In this document: positions 1-5,771 of the stretch, one piece after another
Layout: each line of letters opens with the position of its first letter
How positions within the stretch are numbered: position 1 is the stretch's first letter
Origin: Candidatus Cloacimonas sp. 4484_275
GTDB taxonomy: Bacteria > Cloacimonadota > Cloacimonadia > Cloacimonadales > TCS61
DNA length: 11,781 nt
Direction: 5' to 3'
Assembly (NCBI GenBank): GCA_002085205.1
Contig: NATF01000023.1
Span: 1 to 11,781, forward strand
Position numbers and translations under genes: made by a program
The notes under the pieces: model-generated
What the model was told of the DNA's origin: nothing
Database searches by the model: none
Seen by the model: the letters and a program-made list of their open reading frames with translations, nothing else

Positions 1-121
1 TCGTAAAAAGTCGTTTTAAACTTGAAAATGTCATCTTGAGCGGAGACGAAAGATACAACAAAACAAGTAGTTACGAAATTCTTCGACTACGCTCAGAATG
101 ACAACATTAGACTTTTTACGA
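1..121. repeat. Nested inverted repeat, MITE/REP-like, possibly cut by window edge
   Basis: The core at 29-103 is a 75-bp imperfect palindrome whose arms begin TGTCATCTTGAGCGGAG and end CTCAGAATGACA. A second 75-bp copy of the same family lies at 11683-11757. The left copy sits inside a further perfect 12-bp inverted repeat, TCGTAAAAAGTC at 1-12 and GACTTTTTACGA at 110-121. Because position 1 is the window edge, the outer repeat may continue further left. Palindromes with this 'TGTCAT..TGAGCG' start are common dispersed intergenic repeats in many FCB-group and other bacterial genomes. No coding sequence is present. Function is unknown; a non-autonomous mobile element or a transcript-end hairpin are the likeliest identities. 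Confidence 0.75.
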
Positions 122-177
122 GTCCGTCATTTTTAAGGGGGTAAAATTTTATTTTTAGGCAATAATATCGTTAGGAT

Positions 178-214
178 AAAAAAAAGAGCCTTTTGAAAAA
201 ATTCAGAAAGGCTC
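178..214 (-). terminator. Intrinsic terminator of the secreted propeller gene
   Basis: Read on the minus strand, GAGCCTTT and AAAGGCTC form a stem (one bulged C, then TGAA/TTCA around a TTTT loop) followed directly by eight T residues (A run at 178-185 on the plus strand). It lies about 67 bp past the stop codon at 281, in the right orientation to end the minus-strand operon. Confidence 0.8.
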
Positions 215-233
215 CTTTTCGGGGGAGAAGAGA

Positions 234-253
234 ACAACAAAAAAATTTGTTGT
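234..253. other. AT-rich hairpin between stop codon and terminator
   Basis: ACAACAAA (234-241) and TTTGTTGT (246-253) are a perfect 8-bp inverted repeat around a 4-base loop. It lies in the 3' untranslated region of the minus-strand gene, upstream of the true terminator. No T tract follows it on either strand, so it is more likely an accessory 3'-end structure than a terminator. Confidence 0.45.
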
Positions 254-280
254 GAAAAATGAATTTCTTCTATTTTAATT

Positions 281-1990
281 TTATCGTTTTAACAACCGTG
301 CGGCAAATAATGTCTTTATTTTCTGTCCTCTTTGATTATAAATTTCGAGTTTTTCGGGCGTCTCGTTTTCTTCCGGAGAGAAAGCAATATTTACGGAAGA
401 ATCAAAAGGATTCGGATAAATATCGAAACCCAATTTGGCGTTAACCGGACTTTCCGGATTTTCTTCCTCTTCCGGCGGAGCCGTAAAAGAAACGGGACCG
501 TAAAATTCCGTTGTTCCGTCAATGCAAACCGATTCCAGACGATAATAATAAGTTTTGCCGGGTTCAATCGGAATTTCGTCGGAATATGAATATTCGCAAG
601 TCTCGGAAGAGGTGCCGGCGGCAGGAATAAAACCGGAATTTACTTGTAAGAAATAATCGAAATCTTTGCTTTCGGAACGATAGATGTTCCAACCGAGATT
701 ATTGGTTTCCGAAAGAGTGGTCCAGACAATCAAAAGTTCTTCGGCGTTGTAAGAAACCGTAAATGAACCGAGTATTATCGGTGTGGGATTATCGCTTGTC
801 AGAACGCCTATTATCGCAGTTCCTTTTCGCCCGTTATCCAAATTGCTGAAAATAGTTACAAAAGAATCCGTTCTCAAATTTGTCGCCGCACAATAATGAG
901 TGTTGCCTTCGCAAAAAACATACTCGGAGCCAAAATTTATCGTTTTTCCCGAAACTTTCCCCACGCAAGAAACTCCTTTTTGGGCATAACCGAAATCGTT
1001 GTAGGAAACGGAAAAATAACGGGAATCGAGAGCCGTTGCGGCAACATCTTGAGTTGCACCGTCATTATAAACATAACTCGAACCAAAATGGATTTGAGAA
1101 GATTCCAACTCGCCTACAACGGCAGAACCACACGAATTATTTTCCACATCCACATAAGCAACAGCGAAATAATCATTAGCGAGAGTAACCGCCGAACAAT
1201 ATTTTGTTTCTCGCGCGCAAAAAACGGCTTCGGAACCAAATGAGACGGAACTTCCCGAAACAACTCCTTTTATCGCTGTTCCGTAATTGTCGTTTCCGCA
1301 GTCTTCATAAGCCACGACAATTTCCGAGCCGCTTAAGGCGGTCAACGAACAATAATCCGTTTTACCGTCGTTGAAAACATATTTCGTGCCGAAGGAAAGA
1401 GTTGTTCCAGAAATCGAACCGACAACCGTCGTTCCGAAATTTGCGTTGCCGATATCTTTGAAAGCTATCGCAAAACTGTTGGAAGATAATTTATCCACCG
1501 AGCAAAAATCCGTTTGATTTTCGTTGAAAACTTCTTCCGAGCCGAAAGAAACGGAATTCCCGGAAATTTGTCCGGCAATTGCCGTGCCGGCATTGTTGGA
1601 ACCGCAATCAACAAAAGCAATCACAAAGGAAGAAGAGGTGAGCGCAGTAACGGAACAAGAAATAACATGTCTTTCCCAAAATATCGTTTCCGCTCCGAAA
1701 GAAATGGAATCTTCTCCAACCGCAGTTCCGATTTTACACGCTCCGAAACTGTAATTGTCGCCGTAAACCACCACAAAATGAGTTGAATCCAAACGAGCTG
1801 TGGCAAGATTATAAGTTTGATTTTCCCTAAATAACACTTGTGAACCGAATTCAATGCCGTTGCCTCGAACATTTCCCGTTAAATCTTCCGATTGTAAATT
1901 TTCTTTCGCGATATTTGTCTCTATCGAACTCACATTCATCTTTACCAAAGCAAAAGTGCACATAAAGAGAAAAATAATCATTTTTTTCAT
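281..1990 (-). CDS. Secreted seven-repeat (putative beta-propeller) protein with FN3-like domain and shortened sorting domain
   Basis: This is a 569-residue exported protein of unknown function. It begins with a Sec signal peptide (KK, then hydrophobic MIIFLFMCTFALV, residues 1-18). Residues about 43-397 are seven tandem repeats of almost exactly 51 residues, each carrying 'hxFGSxxVF', 'CSxxxL', 'FxVAYxDxGN', 'GTAxxG' and 'SG'; seven copies suggest a closed seven-bladed beta-propeller (inference). Residues about 401-505 form an FN3-like module with 'NNLGWNIYRS' and 'GKTYYYRLES', a pairing well known in Cloacimonadota surface proteins. The C-terminus starts as a type-A sorting domain ('YPNPF', 'IYNQRGQKIKTL') but stops about 11 residues later, where relatives have some 40 more. 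The ATG at 1990 is chosen over the in-frame GTG at 1999 because CAGGAG lies 8 bases upstream of the ATG. It is the last gene before a terminator. Adhesion or binding at the cell surface is the likeliest role; no enzyme motif is visible. Confidence 0.85.
   Translation of the reverse strand: MKKMIIFLFMCTFALVKMNVSSIETNIAKENLQSEDLTGNVRGNGIEFGSQVLFRENQTYNLATARLDSTHFVVVYGDNYSFGACKIGTAVGEDSISFGAETIFWERHVISCSVTALTSSSFVIAFVDCGSNNAGTAIAGQISGNSVSFGSEEVFNENQTDFCSVDKLSSNSFAIAFKDIGNANFGTTVVGSISGTTLSFGTKYVFNDGKTDYCSLTALSGSEIVVAYEDCGNDNYGTAIKGVVSGSSVSFGSEAVFCARETKYCSAVTLANDYFAVAYVDVENNSCGSAVVGELESSQIHFGSSYVYNDGATQDVAATALDSRYFSVSYNDFGYAQKGVSCVGKVSGKTINFGSEYVFCEGNTHYCAATNLRTDSFVTIFSNLDNGRKGTAIIGVLTSDNPTPIILGSFTVSYNAEELLIVWTTLSETNNLGWNIYRSESKDFDYFLQVNSGFIPAAGTSSETCEYSYSDEIPIEPGKTYYYRLESVCIDGTTEFYGPVSFTAPPEEEENPESPVNAKLGFDIYPNPFDSSVNIAFSPEENETPEKLEIYNQRGQKIKTLFAARLLKR
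800..1864 (-). repeat. Seven tandem 153-bp coding repeats
   Basis: These encode the seven 51-residue units of the secreted protein. The 'FG' dipeptide that opens each unit falls at residues 48, 98, 149, 200, 251, 302 and 353, giving spacings of 50, 51, 51, 51, 51 and 51 residues. The units are clearly homologous in protein but diverged in DNA, so they are old duplications rather than recent slippage. Five of the seven have a Cys at the same place in the 'CSxxxL' motif. Confidence 0.85.
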
Positions 1991-1998
1991 AACAGACA

Positions 1999-2004
1999 CT
2001 CCTG
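1999..2004 (-). promoter_or_regulatory. Ribosome binding site that sets the propeller gene start
   Basis: CAGGAG on the minus strand, 8 bases before the ATG at 1990. It overlaps the alternative GTG codon at 1997-1999, which rules that codon out as the start. Confidence 0.7.
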
Positions 2005-2052
2005 TTTTTTTACATTAGTTTCTGCATGAACAGTTCCAAAATACATATCTTA

Positions 2053-2802
2053 TTATGTTTTAAGAAGATACTTATCTTTTCCGGGTTCTTTGGAAGAATT
2101 TTGCAGTTCGGTCATAATCTTTCCGGTTATTTTTTTAAATTCATCGATTCCCATGAAAACATCCGTGTTTATCGCCATGAAAAAGTGTCCGAGATGATAA
2201 GGAATTCTGTTGCCGTTTTCATCAAATCCGCTTAAATCATGCATAAATTTTCCGGCTTGGAAGGCGGAAGAAAGAATTTCCACAATTGCCGCCAAACCGT
2301 ATCCTTTATGTCCGCCGGTTTCCTCTTTTCTTCCTCCCAAGGCAACGAGTGAAGCTTTATTTTTTACCAAATCGACTAAAATTTGTTTGGAATCCGTAAT
2401 GTATTCGCCGCTATCGTCAATCACGCAACCTTCGGGAGTAGGCTTGTTTTCGCGATCCAGAACTTCCACTTTCCCGCGGTATTTCTTCGCCTTTTCTATC
2501 GCTGTTTTCATTGCTTTGAAAGCAATCACATGTCCCATTCCGTGATTCCCGTCCCAAACGGCAGTTGCCGCAAAATCTCTGATTACATCAATTTTCGTTA
2601 TCGGTTTTTGAATACCGATTTTAATCCTGTCATAATACATTTTCAAGCGACCGATTCCATGAGATTCTATTCCGCGCAAATCGGACGCGATTAAAACATC
2701 CGCACAAATTTTTGCATCTTCTTTCGGCACTCCCAATCTTGAGAAAACCGCAAGCATTAAATTATAAACGGTATCGACGGGAATTCTTTTTACATTTTCC
2801 AT
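2053..2802 (-). CDS. Malate/L-lactate dehydrogenase family (Ldh_2) protein with large internal deletion, probably inactive
   Basis: Members of this family are NAD(P)-dependent 2-hydroxyacid/ketoacid oxidoreductases, usually about 330-370 residues; this one has 249. The N-terminal part is good: 'DLRGIESHGIGRL' at 42-53 contains the family's catalytic His (48), followed by 'DGNHGMGHV'. The C-terminal part with 'GGHKGYGLA' (163-171) and 'YHLGHFFMAI' is also good. Between them 'KAKKY' (104-108) runs straight into 'RGKVEV' (109-114). Relatives have about 80 residues here, with the 'STHYG' and 'TNPxAF' motifs and part of the cofactor site. The C-terminus stops soon after 'EPGKDK', about 40 residues short. 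AGGAG lies 5 bases before the ATG. The frame is open and would be translated, but the product lacks essential parts of the active site. It sits between recG and the propeller gene with gaps of about 60 bp. A sequencing or assembly error is the alternative to real decay. Confidence 0.8.
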   Translation of the reverse strand: MENVKRIPVDTVYNLMLAVFSRLGVPKEDAKICADVLIASDLRGIESHGIGRLKMYYDRIKIGIQKPITKIDVIRDFAATAVWDGNHGMGHVIAFKAMKTAIEKAKKYRGKVEVLDRENKPTPEGCVIDDSGEYITDSKQILVDLVKNKASLVALGGRKEETGGHKGYGLAAIVEILSSAFQAGKFMHDLSGFDENGNRIPYHLGHFFMAINTDVFMGIDEFKKITGKIMTELQNSSKEPGKDKYLLKT

Positions 2803-2837
2803 TGTTTCTCCTAACGCATCTTATTTCATAATGTTTC

Positions 2838-2894
2838 CTAAAACTCAAAGAGTTTTTCTCTGTCAAAATATTTTTTGAAGTAGTTTTTGGATAG
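2838..2894 (-). pseudogene. Out-of-frame remnant of the RecG C-terminus
   Basis: In a frame shifted relative to recG, the minus strand reads LSKNYFKKYFDREKLFEF and stops at TAG (2838-2840). This looks like the normal ending of RecG proteins, where a short helical segment followed by 'F(K)KYF/RDKxELxxxG'-type residues closes the chain. The remnant begins right where conservation breaks in the main frame (residue 619, about 2896), pointing to a deletion whose length is not a multiple of three. The match is by eye to a short, variable tail. Confidence 0.5.
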
Positions 2895-4752
2895 AATCCT
2901 TTTCCGCGATTTTGAAACCGTCATTTGTTTCCACTATTGTATTTAATCTTTCTTTTGCTTCGTTACTAATCGGCGGATAACCGATGAGATAACAAAAAGA
3001 TTTTTCCGAACCTCTGCCCACTCTGCCGCGTAATTGATGAAGCTGACTCAAACCGAATCTCTCCGCGTGTTCGATTATCATTACCGTGGCGTTGGGAACA
3101 TCAATTCCAACCTCGATTACCGTCGTAGATACCAATATTTTTGTTTTTCCGCTTTTGAAATCCGCCATCACTTTGTCTTTTTCCACCGGCTTCATTCTGC
3201 CGTGCAAAAGGGCAACGGAATATTGCGGGTAAATCTTTGTGGAAATTTGTTCAAACAAGGTCTCCGCGTCGAGCAAATCCATTTTTTCCGATTCTTCCAC
3301 AAGCGGACAGACAATATAAACCTGTCTGCCTTTCTTCAATTCCCGCGCCACTTCCTCATAAACCAATTTCTTTTTGGAAGCTCCGCGCCAAATGGTTTGA
3401 ATCGGTTTGCGATTCGGCGGAAGTTCGTCCAAAACGCTGATTTCCAAATCGCCGTAAATCGTTAAAGCCAAAGAACGCGGAATGGGAGTCGCGGAAAGAT
3501 AGATTAAATCGGGATGCTTGTTTTTTTGGGAAAGAACCGCTCTTTGTCTTACTCCGAAACGATGTTGTTCGTCAATCACCACCAAACCGACTTTATGAAA
3601 AACGATGTCTTTTTGAATGAGAGCATGCGTTCCCACGATAATATCGATTTCTCCGGCGGCGATTTGTTCTTTGACGGCTTTTTTTCCTTTGTAATTTCCG
3701 CCCTTCAAAAGTGCTATTCTGATTTTCGGCTGGTTTTCCAGAAAATTCTTTAAACTTCTGAAATGCTGTTCCGCCAATAGTTCGGTGGGAGCCATCAAAA
3801 CCGATTGGAAACCGTTTTCCAAAGCAAGTAACATTGCAAAGATTATGACAATCGTTTTGCCGGAACCAACATCTCCCTGAAGAAGCCGATTCATTTGACG
3901 AGCGGAACACATATCGGAAACTATTTCCCTGATTACCCTTTTCTGAGCGGAAGTGAGCGCAAACGGAAGCGATTCTTTTAGTTTTGTCGTGAAAGTTTTT
4001 TTGAGCTCGAATTTATTTCCGACCGGCTTCTTTTTATGATTATATCGGCTTCTGGCAAGCATTAATTGAGTGTAAAATAATTCTTCGAAAGCATAACGCT
4101 TCTTTATCTTTTCCACTTCGGCTAATTTGGTGGCGAAATGAATTTTCTGCAAAGAAATCTTGCGATGCTCAAAATTATATTTTTCCAAAATATATTCCGG
4201 CAAAGTTTCTTCAATGAAGTCGTGATACAACTTGAATGCATTGTAAATAAGCTGCCTCATCAGATTCATCGAAATTTTTTCCGTGAGCGGATAAACCGGC
4301 AAAATCTCTCGTTTATGCCAAAAATTCTGTTTGTCGCCTTCTTTTCCCAGAATTTCAATTTCCGGATGAATAATTTGAGGACTTCCCCGAAACTCCGTAA
4401 TCAAACCGCTGACCCAGATTTTTTGTCCGAGCTTAAATTGTTTCATAAACCAGTTTCCAAACTTGAACCACGTGCAAAAAAGATAGTCTTCGCCATCCGT
4501 GATGACAATATTCAGTTGCGCTTTATTTTTTCCGTAATTATGTTTTTCAATGGAAACAATTGTTCCCACAATCGCACAGCGTGTTTCTTGCTGCAAATCT
4601 CTTATTTTGGTTTTGGCGACCCGGTTAATGTAATCTCTCGGAAAATATTCCATCAAATCGCCGATCGTGTAAATTCCCAATTTATTTAAGTATTTGGCTC
4701 TGTATTCGCCCACACCTTTTAGAAATTTGATTTCTTTTTCCAGAGGATTCAT
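2863..4752 (-). CDS. recG: ATP-dependent DNA helicase RecG, C-terminally truncated
   Basis: RecG is a cytoplasmic branch-migrating helicase that regresses stalled forks and processes Holliday junctions. This copy has 629 residues against the usual 670-700. The N-terminal wedge/OB region is present ('FLKGVGEYRAKYL' at 10-22, OB fold about 55-135). Helicase motifs are intact: Walker A 'GDVGSGKT' 293-300, 'DEQHRFG' 394-400, 'LSATPIPRSLA' 419-429, 'STTVIEVGIDVP' 542-553 and motif VI 'QLRGRVGR' 573-580. After 'ETNDGFKIAEKD' (608-619) the expected 'LELRGPGExxGxxQxG' block, which contains the TRG translocation motif, is absent. The frame then runs out in ten unrelated residues. A RecG-like tail is readable in another frame down to 2838. 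GGAG lies 8 bases before the ATG. It is the first gene of the likely minus-strand operon and divergent from the SUMF1-like gene. Gene identity is certain; activity is doubtful. Confidence 0.93.
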   Translation of the reverse strand: MNPLEKEIKFLKGVGEYRAKYLNKLGIYTIGDLMEYFPRDYINRVAKTKIRDLQQETRCAIVGTIVSIEKHNYGKNKAQLNIVITDGEDYLFCTWFKFGNWFMKQFKLGQKIWVSGLITEFRGSPQIIHPEIEILGKEGDKQNFWHKREILPVYPLTEKISMNLMRQLIYNAFKLYHDFIEETLPEYILEKYNFEHRKISLQKIHFATKLAEVEKIKKRYAFEELFYTQLMLARSRYNHKKKPVGNKFELKKTFTTKLKESLPFALTSAQKRVIREIVSDMCSARQMNRLLQGDVGSGKTIVIIFAMLLALENGFQSVLMAPTELLAEQHFRSLKNFLENQPKIRIALLKGGNYKGKKAVKEQIAAGEIDIIVGTHALIQKDIVFHKVGLVVIDEQHRFGVRQRAVLSQKNKHPDLIYLSATPIPRSLALTIYGDLEISVLDELPPNRKPIQTIWRGASKKKLVYEEVARELKKGRQVYIVCPLVEESEKMDLLDAETLFEQISTKIYPQYSVALLHGRMKPVEKDKVMADFKSGKTKILVSTTVIEVGIDVPNATVMIIEHAERFGLSQLHQLRGRVGRGSEKSFCYLIGYPPISNEAKERLNTIVETNDGFKIAEKDSIQKLLQKIF

Positions 4753-4875
4753 CGCTTCCGCTCCATGAATGAGAAAAAATATTTTCCGCCGATTGCCGTC
4801 AAGATTGTTCGGGAAATTTCCGAAAATAAAGAAAAATTATTTGCCCGTTTTTCTTCAAATAAAATTCTGCCGAAA

Positions 4876-4880
4876 AGGGG
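4876..4880 (+). promoter_or_regulatory. Ribosome binding site that sets the SUMF1-like gene start
   Basis: AGGGG five bases before GTG at 4886. The choice places the hydrophobic signal peptide at the very N-terminus, as expected for an exported protein. Confidence 0.55.
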
Positions 4881-4885
4881 AAAAA

Positions 4886-5740
4886 GTGAAAGAAAAAATT
4901 TTTATTTTGTTGCTGATATCTTTTTCGTTCGGTCTTTCGGCGTTGCCGATTCTCACCGATGTTTTTATCGTCCAAAACGATTCTCTTGAAATCAGTTGGA
5001 AAATTCTCCGTCCCGAAGAAGGAATGAAAATCGATCTCGGTTGTTTTCGCAAAACCGATAAAAAAATTTTTTCCGTAAAAGAGGAAAATATCTCCGGCGA
5101 TTTCGGAAAATTACCCCTAAAAGATACTTTTTCCCTGAAAATAGATGAGATGGAAAGATTCAGAGGCGGTTCATACGCCGAATCCGAAAAAAATAATGTC
5201 ATCGAAGTCGTTTCCGCCCGCGAATTTTATATTTGCAAATTTGAAGTGACGAAGTCCCGAAGTGAAATCGGTTGGTTTTATCAGGCAAAATACCGAATGA
5301 GTTTACCGATGGATTGGACTTTTGCCGATCATCCCTATTTTAAAAACGCAAAATCCAATTTTATTTACGGTCCCGTTACCAATGTTCGTTGGTTTGAAGC
5401 AAACGCTTTTTGTAACTGGATGCAAGGTCAAATGCCGGATTTGAAACAGATTAAAATTGCTTTCCTCAATTCCGATGTTTCGAATGATGATATGTTTTCC
5501 GGTATTTCCGTTTTCCAAAAGGGAAAATTTCCGCTGCAAAAAATCAGAGACGGTGTTTCCGAATGGTTAATGAGCGGAGTTGATCCGACTTCCATGGCTT
5601 GCGCGGGTTGCAATGAAATGGACATTCTGAAAAACAATTCGCTTGAGCGGGAAGATAAAATAAATCTTGTCGTTAAATGTCCGCTTTATCGAGCGGCTGA
5701 TTTGGGATTTCGATTTGTAGCAATTCCGCCCAAAAAATAA
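4886..5740 (+). CDS. Secreted SUMF1/FGE-fold protein, degenerate
   Basis: This is a 284-residue exported protein. From the GTG at 4886 it starts with a signal peptide (MKEKIFILLLISFSFGLSA, cleavage near 19). AGGGG at 4876-4880 lies 5 bases before this GTG, whereas an upstream in-frame ATG at 4769 would bury the signal peptide behind 39 unlikely basic residues. Residues about 20-90 are a beta-rich N-terminal part. Residues about 92-280 resemble the formylglycine-generating-enzyme/SUMF1 fold: 'RGGSYAESE' (92-100), 'FYICKFEVT' (114-122), 'PVTNVRWFEANAFCNWM' (163-179), 'GVSEWL' in place of 'GNVWEW' (223-228) and terminal 'DLGFRFVA' (272-279). The usual 'RLPTEAEWEYA', 'YPWG' and C-terminal 'RGGSW' motifs are missing, so catalysis is unlikely and a ligand-binding or structural role more plausible. 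It is divergent from recG (133-bp shared upstream region) and ends 31 bp from the convergent kinase gene, with no terminator seen. Confidence 0.75.
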   Translation: MKEKIFILLLISFSFGLSALPILTDVFIVQNDSLEISWKILRPEEGMKIDLGCFRKTDKKIFSVKEENISGDFGKLPLKDTFSLKIDEMERFRGGSYAESEKNNVIEVVSAREFYICKFEVTKSRSEIGWFYQAKYRMSLPMDWTFADHPYFKNAKSNFIYGPVTNVRWFEANAFCNWMQGQMPDLKQIKIAFLNSDVSNDDMFSGISVFQKGKFPLQKIRDGVSEWLMSGVDPTSMACAGCNEMDILKNNSLEREDKINLVVKCPLYRAADLGFRFVAIPPKK

Positions 5741-5771
5741 TATTTTATGGCGGTTGGTCTTGGATGTTTAT

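Noticed and set aside
896..1243. Long open frames antisense to the propeller gene
   Set aside because: They mirror the 153-bp coding repeats, lack ribosome sites and encode low-complexity Arg/Asn-rich sequence; treated as shadows.
1991..1999. GTG start for the propeller gene
   Set aside because: The GTG overlaps the CAGGAG ribosome site that serves the ATG at 1990.
4812..4821. GGAAATTTCC palindrome in the recG/SUMF1-like divergent region
   Set aside because: TTTCC/GGAAA words are abundant all over this window, so a 10-bp palindrome of them carries little weight.
4769..4885. Upstream ATG extending the SUMF1-like protein by 39 residues
   Set aside because: It would bury a textbook signal peptide and the extension is basic and unlike a leader; GTG 4886 has a ribosome site five bases upstream.
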